Positions 35,312 through 47,212 are shown, numbered from the stretch's first letter. The stretch: 58,001 nt of DNA from Gnetum montanum (GCA_015680685.1 MNCI01003930.1:48306-106306), one strand, 5' to 3'. Numbers and translations are program-made. Notes: generated by a model not told the origin, from the sequence alone.

Positions 35312-35332
35312 ACACTTCAAGAAGTTTATAAC

Positions 35333-35965
35333 TTGAAAAAAGAGAAATATCAAGATAAGAGCATATGGGAGTTATACTTTAGTGGTTCTTGTAACTACAA
35401 AGGTACAAGTGCTAGAGTATTTCTAGTAAATGGTGATTCTCCAAAAATTTTCAAGAAAGTTCCTTTATCTTTGCCTTGCACTAACAACAAGGTTAAATCT
35501 GAATCTTTGAGTATTGGAATTAAAACAACATTGGAAAAAAGTATCAAGATAATCACCATAAAGGGAGACTCAAGATTAGTTTGTGAACAAATTAAAGGTA
35601 ATTGTGTAGTAAAAAGCTCATTCTTGTGACCCTATAAACAACTTGTCTGTAAAATGTTGGATCAATTTCATCACTATAAAATAGAACATATAGGTAGTGA
35701 AGATAAATATATAGTGGATAATTTAGCAAAGGTATCTTCAACATTAGATGTGAAAAATATAGAAGGGTATGAAGGGGTAACAGTTGAGAATGAACATAAT
35801 ATAAATCATTTACAAATATTTGAAGATGATGATCAACTACTTAGACTATTAAGGAATAAACAAGAATTTAAAAGTCAAATCAAACCTAAAACATCATCAA
35901 GGTTTAACATAAATTTCATTTCAAAAAAGATGATTGATTATGAACATGAGTTTAGCAAAAATTGA
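35333..35965 (+). pseudogene. element G RNase H-like domain placed before RT
   Basis: 35333-35629 and 35654-35965 share a frame, with one stop and a short gap between. Motifs in order: IWELYFSGSCNYKGTSARVF (usually FDGS; the first catalytic Asp is now Ser), PCTNNKVKSESLSIGIKTTL (usually NNEAEYESL), ITIKGDSRLVCEQIKGN (Asp kept), then HYKIEHIGSEDKYIVDNLAK (Asp kept). This is the plant retroelement RNase H-like fold, and it sits between protease and RT. The following linker (LQIFEDDDQLLRLL) leads to RT. Role when intact: RNA strand removal, or a structural extra RNase H. Confidence 0.7.
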
Positions 35966-36013
35966 CTTACTAGAAAAGATATATAGAATCCAGATGATCA
36001 AGCCTATGAAGCA

Positions 36014-37400
36014 ATGAATTTCAAATCTACTGATGTACCAAAGATGTTAAATGTCACAAAGGAAAAGGATTTAGTTTTCAAACAGAATTTATTATTACTC
36101 CTAAAAAATAATTTTGGAAATTTTTCTTGGTCTTATGATGATCTTAAAACTTTTTTAGAAGATTTGATGACACATAAAGTTCCTTTGGTAAATGGTTATA
36201 AGACAGTTAAACAAAAATAAAGGAAATTTAATCCATCATTTGAGCTAGCTATGGAAGTTGAGATCAAGAAGTTATTGCAAGTCCAAATCATATAGCCTCT
36301 TCAATACTCCACATGGCTTGCTAAAATTATTTCAATAAGGAAGAATAATGGCAATATTAAACTTTGTGTATATTTTAGAAATTTGAATGAAGCCTTAGAA
36401 AAAGATAAATAGCCACTTCATAGAATTGATAAAATGTTGATTAAAGTATTAGGTTGTCAAGTATATTCTTTCATAGATGATTTTTCAAGCTATAATTAGA
36501 TCATGGTAGATAAGGGTGATAGATATATAATAACATTTATCATCAAATAGGGAACTTTCATTTACCAAAGAATACCGTTTGGATTGTTAAATGCTTGAGC
36601 TACTTTTTAAAGAGTAATGAATTTAGTTTTTAAAGGTTTAATAGGTGAGTTCATTGTGGTTTATTTAGATGATATCACTGTCTTTTCAAAAAGGAAGGAA
36701 AATCATATTTGTCATCTTCAACAAGTTTTTGAGATATGTTGTGAGTTTGGTATTTCATTGAATCCTAAGAAATGTATCTTTGGGGTTAAATTTGGAAGTT
36801 TACTAGGTCATGTAATCTATTAAGAAGGAATTGCTATAGATAACTCCCAAATTCAAGTAGTACAAAACATTGAGCATCTTACAAGTAAAAAGTATCTTAG
36901 ATCTTTCTTTAGTAAAATAAATTTCATTACGAAATTTATCCTTGGATTCACTAAAATTACTAAACCTTTGATGCATACGCTAAAGAAAGATGTTCTAGTA
37001 GAGAAAGCACCAAAATTAGAGAGAGCCTTAGTAAAAATTAAAAAAGTCATTCAAGAAGCTTCATACTTGGTACAACCAAAATTGAAAAAAGATTTCTAGT
37101 TATATATGCTTTTGCTTCAAATGATTTAGTTGCTACTATTTTAACTCAAAAAGATGAAGGTTAAGATGAACCAATTGGATTTTTTGGGTATCAATTGAAA
37201 GGTTCAGAGCTAGATTATGTAGACTTAGAGAAATAGGCATTTGCAGTCATTAAGGCACTTTAGTGTTTCAAATATTACTTAGAAAGCTCATTAGTTCATA
37301 TTATGCTAATAGAGCTTATAGTCAAGCAATTCTTAGCTTAAAATGAAATTGGATTGAAGAGAGGAAAATGGTTAATAAAACTTTAAGGTTTTAGGTTTTC
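36014..37400 (+). pseudogene. element G reverse transcriptase and RNase H, broken
   Basis: The N-terminal extension reads NNFGNFSWSYDDLKTFLEDL. The RT fingers and palm follow: KIISIRKNNGNIKLCVYFRN, the QGTFIYQRIPFGLLNA region, and the catalytic YLDD in VVYLDDITVFSKRKENH (about 36655-36705; 36617-36823 is open). CEFGISLNPKKCIFGVKFGS and LLGHVIY come next, then the connection and a decayed RNase H with ILTQKDEG-like sequence near 37140. At least eight stops interrupt it. The order and motifs are of Ty3/Gypsy RT, not of a virus of plants: LTR, PBS and integrase are present. Confidence 0.8.
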
Positions 37401-37428
37401 ATTGAAAATATGAAAAACCATTAAAGGA

Positions 37429-38318
37429 ATGGAATTAGCCAAGTTAATGTCTAGAGAAGATGAGGTATGTGTGCTTAAGACTCATGAAGGAAATTGCTAT
37501 GATGAAATTCTTGAATTCCTTAACACAAGAAAGGTTTCAAATAATTTAGTTGCAAGTCAAAAGAGAGCTTTCATAAAAAAGGTAAATAAATTTGTGGTTA
37601 AAGATGGAATTTTAGATGGGTTTTTCTAGAATGTGTTCACAATGATCAAATCAATCTCATTTTAGAACAATTCCATGATCATTCTAATTTGTTTTATGAA
37701 TCTCCTAAGTTCACTATGTAACATATACTTTGCTATGATTTTTATTAGTCTAGTATGCATTAAGATATTAGTTTGAAAATTCAAAGATGTTACAAATGTC
37801 ATATTCATGGACCAAAAATGAAAAAGGCCAAAGCTCCCTTAGAATTGGTAGTTGTAGATAGACCATTTTAGCAATGAGGCCTAGATTTCATTGGTACAAT
37901 TACTCCTTTGAGAGCTACACATAAGTTTATTTTCATAGATATTGATTACTTTACTAAATGTTCTAAAGCAAAGGCTCTAATGAAAATTTTAGCAACAGAC
38001 ATGATTAAGTTCTTGGAAGATCATATTCTAAGTCATTTTGGTCTACCTGAAGTATTGATATCTAATAATGGAGCAACTTTTCAATTTGAAGAATTTATAA
38101 CATGGGCATCAAAAAAATACATCTTTCTATTTTCCTCTTCAAATTATTATCCTCAAGGGATTGGCTTAGCTGAATCTACAAATAAAAAGCTTATTTCCTA
38201 TATTAAAAAGTCAATGGATGGAAATCTAGAAAATTTGATTGATTATTTTCAATTTGCATTATGGACTAATTGTATTAGATTTAAGAAGGCTATTAGAATG
38301 TAAGCTTATAAATTGGTC
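37429..38318 (+). pseudogene. element G integrase, cut by element D
   Basis: 37429-37629 leads to the zinc-binding HHCC region (EQFHDHSNLF, then CYKCHIHGPKMKKAKAP). The core is open at 37908-38303: FIFIDIDYFTKCSKAKAL (first Asp), HFGLPEVLISNNGATFQF (second Asp changed to Asn), YYPQGIGLAESTNKKLISYI (catalytic Glu kept). It stops at AYKLV, the place of the usual SPYxLVYG motif, where LTR D starts at 38319. The C-terminal part and 3' LTR of G are not found elsewhere in the window. Confidence 0.8.
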
Positions 38319-39906
38319 TGTAATGATCAAAAACATTGGCAACTGGAACACTAAGGGGTTGACAAGCGTATAGCCTAACCCTATGTCTTTGCGAGGGCTT
38401 GCTGGAGGTAGAGATGAGATGCCTTGAATGGTCTTGTTGATTGAATAGGGACTTTGCCAGATGTAGTGGGGGTGGTGGGTGCAACTAAGGTGTAGCGTGG
38501 TTAGCCTTGATGCTAATGCGAAATGGTGCTAAGTGTTCTAGCATTGTTTGTAGTGTAGAGTGTAGTCACGAGTGCCTGGGGGGGGGGGGGGGNATAGGCA
38601 TAGTGGAGAGCATAGTCATAGTCTCAAAGATGTCTAGCTGTGAAGATTGGTGCTCGCCATGATGTCTATGCTTACTAGGTTGGCCACCGCAGTGTACTAT
38701 GGGCTACAATGTTCTGCTAGGCTGAGGTGGGGCTACGTCATCTACAACTTCACCAAATGCTAACCCAAAAGTTTTCTAATGCCAAAATGCCAATGAAATG
38801 CCAAAAATGCCAACTTGAAATTTTGCAAACCCCTAAAACATAGATGGTGGGGGTATTTATAGGCCTAGGATTAGCATGAAATGTGGAGAGATTGCCATGT
38901 CGTAGTAGGATGATTGGGACTATGCCGTCACCCAACTATGCTCTCCATTGAGGCAATTAGTGTTGTGCTTTAGTGTGCTTTGACAGATTCTATGAGACAA
39001 TGAATACATTGCCAACTGCATATGCATGTGTCAAAAAGACCTCAATGTACATGAAAAATTGCAACTTTGGATACTATGCTATGGGACTATATTGTTCACT
39101 GCCTTGATTGGGATCAAGTGTAGGTACAATTTGGGGCCAAAAAGGGGTACAAAAAGATGCATTTTTTCTAACTACACTTGTTGGAGGTGTGTTGGAGTTG
39201 AGCTAAGTGCCAATGTTGTATTATGAAGGTCAGTTGAGGTTGTTCTAGTTAACTATGCTTGACTACACTCTGGATTGGGGGAGAGCATTGTCCAACACTT
39301 CGAAAAATTTTGTAGAACATGGTTGTATGCTAACTATGCTCTCCATGGGAGGCTAACTATGCTTCCAACTAGGGTCAAGCATAGTCTCAACACTTAGAAC
39401 ATTTTTGCAAAATATGGCTTCTAGTTGACTACACTCGACTATGTTCTAGTTTGGTGGAAAGTGTAGTCTCAACACTTAAAAAAAATTTCTATCAAACTGG
39501 GTCTTCCATGCTAACTATGCTTGACTATGCTCGAGTGTAGTGGAGAGTGTAGTCTTAGCACTCAAAAAAATCTGCAACTATTAGCTTGACACTTAGAAAA
39601 ATTTGCAAAATTAGTTTTTGTGTTGACTATGCTCTCTATTGAGCTAACTATGCTATAGGGTAGTGGAGAGTGTAGTCCCAACACTTAGAAAAAAATTTGT
39701 AGCTTCTTGCATCATGATGACACTTAAGCAAAATTGCAAAAAATTAGTCTTTGGAGTTGACTACACTTTCCACTAAGCTGACTATGCTCTAAGGTAGTGG
39801 AGAGCATAGTCCTAGCACTTAGACAAATTTGCAAAAAGTGACCTTATGCTAACACTTAGGAAAATTTGCAGTCAAGACATGGTAGCCCAAATTTAGTGGT
39901 GTTTCA
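38319..39906 (-). repeat. element D 3' LTR
   Basis: It runs from TGTAATGATC to GGTGTTTCA. TATAAATA on the minus strand is at 38861-38854. The U3 carries about five units of 105-120 bp with 'ctaactatgctc' and 'gtggagagtgtagtc' motifs (about 39230-39830). About 270 bases present in LTRs B, C and E are missing at the N of 38593. Confidence 0.8.
38578..38593. other. run of 15 G ending in an N: sequence gap
   Basis: Fifteen G are followed by one N. Related LTRs have no G run here but do have an extra ~270 bp, so the N is likely a gap of unknown size with a false homopolymer edge. Confidence 0.7.
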
Positions 39907-42420
39907 TTGGCTCCTCTTTGTTGATGTTTAGAGGAGTGGCCAAAGAGACATTGACAAAGAATAGCAAAACACCACAGCAAGCTTGGCACAAACATTGCTC
40001 ATCCATGCATGGTTAGATGTCACTGCACCATGCTCAAGGGGGAAAAATGGCATAGGTAATGTGCTAGGGGATAACAAGGGGGATGAAATGCAAATAGGAT
40101 GCCATGATCTGGGATGTGGAGTCAACATGGCTAATGGTGACCATGGCACTAGGATGGCTTGCCCTTGAAAATGTTGACCTCTTGTTGGAGTGCTCATGAG
40201 AGAGTCAGTGTAGATTTAGGGCCTAATCGGTTGTGAAATTGTAGCTTTACTTATTTATTTGGGAACATGATTTTACCCCTTCACTCTTTTTTTTTTTTAC
40301 TTTTTGCTACAAGGTGAACCTTATTTGGGTTTTGCACTTTGCTAAATGGTAACTACAAGATGCTTTCCATCAAGTGGAGTATGTGCCATCGGAGGGACTT
40401 TGCTTTGATGCTTGCAAAACCACATTGCATCTATGGGACAGGTGTTTCCTCCCTAGGATGACTTGTGTTACATCCACCTAGGCTTTGACTAGCCAACAGA
40501 GGCTCTCCACAAGACAACTTATGTTATGTCTACCTTGGGTTCTATGGTTTGGCTTGCAAGAGGATGCCATGTGTTCACAATACATGTGCATTAGAAGGGT
40601 TTGCAATCATTGACTATGCAGGGGAATGCAAGGGTATTAAGACATAGGGATAGGTATAGGTAGGTTATAATGGGGTTATAGGGATGTGCACTCTTGAGAA
40701 GCTGAACTAGTCCAATCATGCACATAGGAGTAATGTGATGACTTGATGCTATGATGAGATGCATCTTTGCATGACTGCGTCGGGGCTTCATCTTGCAAAC
40801 ATAACTTTGAGAGGATAAGAAAACCACAAAACATGTAATGTAAATAAAATGTTAGGAGTAATAATGCTGCAAATTCTCTAAAGACTATGCAAGTTGTAGG
40901 TGCTCAAAAAGCCAAAAAAATGGTGGGAGATGATAATGCTATAGGTGCTTGAGAGCTCACATCAATGGCAAGCATTCAGAAAGCCAGTGAAATGCTGGAG
41001 GACAATGATGTTGTAGGTTCTTGAGAGGCCACACCAATGATAGGAGCCCAAAAAACTAGCAAAATGGCAAGGGATCATAATGCAGCAAATGCTCCAAAAG
41101 CTAAGTCGATGACCAGTGCTCCATTCTAGGACTGCAATATCCCCACCCATGCAGTGTAAAAAAGTGGGGGGAGGGGGAGGGGGGTTCAAATTATTCTTGC
41201 TTGCTTACTCGTAGAACTATGTGTGGCTGATCGTGAACCTAGTTTAAGGTCTTGGTAGACCATAGCCCTACTAGTTTAAAATTCTAGTAGACTATGGTGT
41301 GTTGTTTTATAGTCCCAGTGGATTGTTGTGTGCTAGTATAGCATCATGGCAGATGAATGTTATGCTAGTTTAGCATCATAGTAGATGAATGTTGTTGTGC
41401 TAGTTTAACATCATAACTTGAGGATGAGCTATGCTAATTTAGCATCATGGAAGATGGGTAGTGTGTGTGTGCTATTTTAACATTGTAGTAGACATGCTAT
41501 GCTAGTTTCAATGTCATGGTGGATAGGATATCTATGCCAGTTTAATGTTGTAGTAGATGAGCTATGCTAGTTTAACATCATAGTGGACAAATGTTATGCC
41601 AATTTAGCATCATGGAAGATGAGTTGTTGTGCTAGTTTAGCATCATGACCCAAGGACGAGCTATGCTAATTTAGCATCATGGCAGATGAATGTTGTGCTA
41701 GTTTAACGTCATAGCAAATGTAATACAACTTCCTACAAAATGGACTAGAAAAATGTCAAGTAGCACCTATTTTAATGAAGTTAACATGCATAAATAAAAA
41801 AAACAATGTAGTGAAGTTTTACTAAGTATGTATGCAAGTTGTTATGATGGAAAGAGTATTTATGCTAGTTTTAGGCCTCGCAAGCCATAGGAACAGAATG
41901 AAAAATGATAGTTTTAGGTCATTCCAGGCCCCAATAGTAGTTTAAGCCTATTTTGGGCCTCATGTTCCTAGTTTAAGGCCATGGTGGGCCACATATACTA
42001 CTAGTTTAAGGGCATTTTGGGCTATTGTGTTGCCAATTTAAGGCCATGGTGGGACACACATTGGAATTGAAAGCCTTAGTCTTAGGCCTTTTCAGGCCAT
42101 AACGTTAAAAGAAAAGTGTTGCCAGTTTTAGGCCGTAGTGGGTCACATGTTGCTAATTTAAGGCCATGGCAAGCTATGTATTACTAACTCTCTTTTTGTA
42201 ATTTTGGCTTTTATGACTTTTTTATGCATTTTGATGTTTTTTTTGTTAAAGGGTGCACTAAAGAAGTGAATGCATAAGCTAAGTGGATAAATGCATAAAC
42301 AAAGCAAATAAATGCATCAAAAAAGTGAAACAATGCATAATCTAAGTAACTAGTGTAAATGTAAATGCATAAACAAATGCAATGCAAGTGAAAGTCAAAA
42401 ATACATGGCACATAGCAGTG
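39907..42420 (-). repeat. element D 3' non-coding tail with repeat arrays
   Basis: 39911-39919 on the minus strand is CAAAGAGGAG-like, a possible polypurine tract next to the LTR. The order matches the tail of C: a conserved part (39907-40830), an array of 'tagtttaacatcatagtaga' units (about 41240-41720, more than ten copies), then 'ttaaggccatggtgggcc' units (41870-42180). No RT or integrase sequence is seen. 41165-41190 is G-rich. Confidence 0.7.
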
Positions 42421-43130
42421 AAGGGTAGGTGGGCACCTAGCACATTTCGAGCTAAGGTGGTACCTTGGTTGTGTAGTTGCTTCCTAATCTAGTGTGGATT
42501 AGGGAGAATGTAGGGCCTAGGGTGTTCTACGTTGAAGGGTGATTGTGCCCACAAAGTGTCTTCTAGGAGATTGTTAGCTTCCACTACTTGTTCAAGTGTG
42601 TTAGCCTTATGTGCTACATTGTTTGTCATAGGTATATCATTAGGAAATTCATCCCCTGACCCTTGCTTCATCTTTATGTTATTGATGGCGAAAGGGATGG
42701 TGTTATCACCATGGATGATAACTTGACCACCTCTGTATGGAAGGTGGATCTCCTAGTGAATTAGAGAGGAAACAACTCGTAACTGGGCTAGCTAAGGATT
42801 GTTTAATATTAGGTTAGATTCAAGAATTTCCTCTATGATGGTAAATTTTGTAGTGGTGGGAAATTGCTCCTCTGCCATGAAGGCTATGGTTATCGTGCCC
42901 CTGATAGTGATGCATGATCCATTAAAAGATTTTAGGCACATAGTTTTTGTTAGCCTGATTTGGTCTGTGAGGCCTAACTTGTCAAAAATGATGCATGGTA
43001 TTATGTTTGTTGTTGCACTGTCATCGATGTACAATCTACAGATCTTACAATCCTAATGTGTATGGTAATAAACATTGGAGCTGTGATGACCTCCCCTCAC
43101 TTGAGGTTGAACTTGATGGGCTCATCATGA
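42421..43130 (-). pseudogene. element D protease and conserved tail, broken
   Basis: 43034-42792 is open: YIDDSATTNIIPCIIFDKLG, FNGSCITIRGTITIAFMAEE and EEILESNLILNNP match the protease of C. The active-site triplet is D-S-A. The tail continues to about 42420 with IRKQLHNQGTTLARNVLGAH, the same short motif as in C and B, followed directly by non-coding repeats. Confidence 0.75.
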
Positions 43131-45560
43131 AATGCTAGGGATGTTAAACCCAATTCCTATGGTGCCAGGGGTAATGTCACTACATGGATAGTGTTCTTAT
43201 CTATAGGGTTGTCCTCTATAATAGGAATGGAGGCCAACATGTGCACTAGTGCTTCCTAGTGGGTAGATGAGATCATGACCAAGTCATACAAGCTCAACAT
43301 TATGTTTTTTTGTTTGAGCACTTGCTTGACCCAAGCTAATGCATCAATGAAATCTTTTTCATTGTTTGTAGTTTTTTTGGCTTTAACCTCCTCCATGCAG
43401 CCTAACAAATGGATCACTCATAGAGGGAACTTGGGCTTTGCTTGCTTAGCCTATTTGGAGGCCTTAGTGTTTGGTTGTAGTTTGTTGGTTGTGGCCTTTT
43501 CAGTTGCTTCAGCCATAGGGATTATAGAGATAGGGGCCAACTTTAGTAGACTAAGAACTCTTTGGTCTCATTGTTGCCTAGCCATTTCATCTATGAGGCA
43601 TTTGATAAACCTCTTGTGTTGTCATCTACTAGGTCTACCCATGTTGCTGGTAGGGTCAACCCTTGGACAAGAAGGGGTTGATGTGCTACCCACCACTAGG
43701 CTTTGGGTAGGTGAGGGGCTAACATGTTGTAGAATCCTAATGACAAACAACTATTGGGCAGTTGTTGTTGCGACATGCTGTTAGACCTTGACCACAAAGG
43801 GAGTTGTGGGTGCCTAGGGTGGCACTTTAATAATGAAGGAGGGCCTTGAACTCATGGAGGCCAAGGAGACCCTTGTACTACTAGAAGGCACTAAGCCCAC
43901 AAAAAACTGCTGCACTGGTTTTGGATTGTTGTCCATGCTGATGGTGTTTATGACATAGCCAACATCATTCAGGCTCTGGGGCCTAACCAGGTTTGCCATG
44001 TAAAGCACTAGTTCACCCCTATCTATCATCCTTTGTAGATCATCTTGCAAAGCTTGATAAAAGTTTGTGCTATGATTAGACAATTGGTGGTAATGATAGA
44101 ATTGATCTAGCCTAATGTGTTTTAGGACTAGGGGCTTGTTTGGTGCTACTAAGGCAAGATTCCTTGTAGCTTGCAGTACCTATCATGCCATTTGTAAGCA
44201 TCCTTGAACATTTGCTTATGTTAGATGTGCTTGGCTCTCAATAGTTGATCCAACAACTCTAAGGGTTTTAGTGGCAACAAGGTATATTTCAAGCAATCCT
44301 TGCACTCAAAGTTGGATCTTGGAGTGGCTTGCACTATGACCTCTATAGATGTGGGTGGGTTGGTTACTTGGTTGCTAGAGTTGGTAGCTTTGTGAGTTGG
44401 GCTTAGTTGGTTGCTTTATCTTGTGTGGCTACTATTGCCATTATTGTATTTTGCTTTCTCGCATACTAGTTTTTTATAGGCCATGTAGGTTGGGTCCTTG
44501 CTAGCCTGCATTGTGTCTTTTGTGCTTCTTCTCTAAGTAAAGGCTTGGCTTAGGGATTGTGTGGCCAAGTAGTACAGTTTCAACTTAATGAAGTCATTAA
44601 CTACATCCTTGAAGATTTCTAGGAGATGTGCATCAGCTATTGGCTCTTTTATTTCATTCAACAAGGAACTCCAGTGTTGGATGAATTTTTGCACGGGCTC
44701 TAGATGGCCTTGCTTAATCTACATCAGTTGGTCTAGGGTTACTTCTGGCTTCAAGTTGTACTTGAAGCATGTCATGAACTAGTTCAAGAGGTCTTCTAGA
44801 GAGGAAATAAAAGCTTTGGGTAATGCTTAGTACTAGTCTAAGTATTTGCTAGATAGTGACATGGCAAAGATGCACATGATGGCATGTGGCCAAGCTTGTA
44901 GTAGTAGGCACTCAGACTTGAACATCACTAGATGCACATTGGAGTCTCCTTCATCATTGTACTTAGTGAGTTAAGGTATCAAAACCCTAGTTGGTAGAGT
45001 TATGGGTGGGACAATAGGACTTATGGAATCATCCTGGTAGAAGTCCACTACATGAATTATTTTGGAGGAAGTGGCTTTGAGTCACCTCACCTCCTCCATA
45101 AAACTTTAGATCAGTTGGAACACCTGATCTAAGTCTTGAGATGCACTAGCTAGTTGCATTGGCTATGCTATGTGCTATGTTGGTTGTATGGCCCAGGGCT
45201 AGATTGCTGGTTGCAGAGCCACATGGTATGGTTGATGCATTAGCTAGAAACCATTCAACAAGAGGCCAGATTGGGGAATGATTGTTGGAAGACAGTGTGG
45301 AAGGAACTCTCGTGTTTAGAGAAAGCTTCACACTCATCATCATCTTCCTATAGGGATTTCTCATAGTTTGTCCTTATGTCATGCTCACATGCTCGGATGA
45401 GGTGAAATAACAAATAGTGATGGGACTCTGTGAGTGTGATGATGTCAAACAAGGAAGGGATATACTCTTGTCCATCCCAGTGAATTAGTTCTAAGTCTCA
45501 TTTTTCCTCCATGTCAAGGTGATCTATAGGCAACCCTGCTTGGATCTTTGTACATACAAA
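43131..45560 (-). pseudogene. element D gag, broken
   Basis: Pieces in order on the minus strand: N-terminal Ser/Asn-rich piece 45364-45146, capsid domain about 45000-44560 (heavily interrupted), Lys/Ala-rich piece about 44560-44400, knuckle-linker piece 44083-43814 (SNHSTNFYQALQDDLQRMID; the knuckle cysteines are changed to Phe/Tyr), and linker to about 43131. Plus-strand open frames here are shadows. Matches to C are strong in the linker 'SLNDVGYVINTISMD'. Confidence 0.75.
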
Positions 45561-45949
45561 GTTGTATTATTCATTACTGAGCGTGGTGGCCCCTTGTTGG
45601 ATGGTAAAGGTGTCAAGTGCATTAACATTGATGTCGAAGGCTAATTTGGATTCATGGTCATAAATCAAGTTGTGAAAGGGAGAGTAATGGATTGCTAGTT
45701 ATGAAAAAAATGGCTAACTCTAGAAACTATTGAAAAATGGCTAACTTTGAAAATTACAAAAATAAAAATAAAAAATGGGCTAAGTCTAGAGGCTACGAAA
45801 AATGGCCAACTATGGAGACTAGGCAAAAATGGCTAACTATCGGGGCTACACTCTCTACGTTGAGAGCTAACTATGCTCTACACCAACTACACTCTTCATG
45901 GACTACACTTTCTATGTTGAAAGAATAGAGACTTAGGAAAAAAGTATTG
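45561..45949 (-). repeat. element D leader, truncated
   Basis: The 'atggctaac...gaaaa' repeats at about 45680-45840 match the leaders of C and E. Primer site and 5' LTR are missing: at about 45950 the sequence changes to the segment shared with 30029-30350. Confidence 0.65.
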
Positions 45950-46304
45950 AGAAGTACAATATGGTAAGATATATAGGATAAACTACATGTGTAAGCATTT
46001 AAAAAATCAAAAAGGAAAAGAGGCAAGGATGAATCAAAGATGGAGACCACTACCACTAATATCTGTGAAGCATCGTTAAATGAATAAGGACTTTGAAAAA
46101 CTTATTCTAAATTTGGCTAGTAATAATAACATTACAAACAATGATAAAATGAGTCTTTGTACTCTAAAATTACTTCAATAGAATGCAAGTAAAATAAAAA
46201 ATCCTTAAAAATAATATAGTTATTTAAAATCTAGAAGAATCAAAAGCTTACAAGGGTTTAATATATTGATTTCTCACAAAATTCCCAGAGATTAATTCCC
46301 ATAC
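45950..46304. repeat. copy 2 of the ~330-bp dispersed segment
   Basis: It matches 30029-30350 up to 'attcccatac', where LTR H follows within three bases. Copy 1 continues into unrelated sequence, so the match ends at the H border. Confidence 0.75.
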
Positions 46305-46307
46305 TAA

Positions 46308-47211
46308 TGAGTCATGATTTGCCTAATCTTGACATTGAAGCCTTGACATCAAAGCCTTAACATCTAATGAATCGCTATTTTCTATCTACTTGAATGTTAA
46401 GTATGTGATGTCGGGGCTTGGCCATGACGTTGAGTATTCAATGTCAAGGTATATACTTTGGCCTATAAATATAGTGCTTGGGCTCCTATTTTGAGTTAGT
46501 TTTGCATCATTTTTTCATAGTTTTATCAATAAAGTATTTGAATTCTTACAATTTTATTTTTTAATTTTAGAGAATAGTTAGTGAGTGCCCACAGAGTAGA
46601 TCTGAGTCATTTGTACAAAGTCTTATTTAACAAGCAAAGTACCTATACACATTCCATGAATGGCAATAAGATTGATATTAATTGTTATTCATTGCAACAC
46701 TTTGACTTAGATTAGATTTACTTTTCATGCAATTTACTTTTCATGTACTTAGTTAATATTTACATTTTCATGCATGTTAATTAATTAAGCACATGAGTAC
46801 GATCACTTTGAGCATGCATATGACTCTTGGTTATCCCAACAACACTTAATGTTTGGAACCTAGCAACGTTACATGTGTTTAGGATGTGCACAGGAAGTGA
46901 GATCAAATACTTATGTTAGGGTAGTTGATTATTAATTGCAATTAGATTAGTTGAATTGATTATAAATTGAGTTTCAACCTATTGTTAATCATAGAATAAT
47001 AAAATATAAAATAATAAAAATCATATGCCTCACTCTAAACTAAACCATATGTGACAAAGCTACCACTAGTCCAAGTGGGAAGACAGTGAACCATAATCAA
47101 GACATAGTGATCTAGATGCCACAACTAGTCCCATACATGGAATTCGACTAGATCATGCATGAACGCGTGTGATTCATATGGTTGAGTGTAGGGGTACCTT
47201 GCCACTCATCA
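46308..47211 (+). repeat. element H 5' LTR
   Basis: It runs from TGAGTCATGATT to CCACTCATCA (904 bp), with TATAAATA at 46464-46471. The end block from 'ggttgagtgtaggggtacct' is nearly identical to those of LTRs 1-572 and 55311-56193, while the rest is more AT-rich and diverged. Confidence 0.8.
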
Positions 47212-47212
47212 T

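Noticed and set aside
36014-38318. An endogenous plant pararetrovirus
   Set aside because: An integrase with the zinc-binding region, an LTR and a PBS all point to a Ty3/Gypsy retrotransposon; no movement protein or virus-type coat region was seen.
43275-43784. Plus-strand 169-codon frame, possibly a membrane protein
   Set aside because: It is antisense to the gag linker of element D, and the sister copy C has a similar shadow at 18261-18629.
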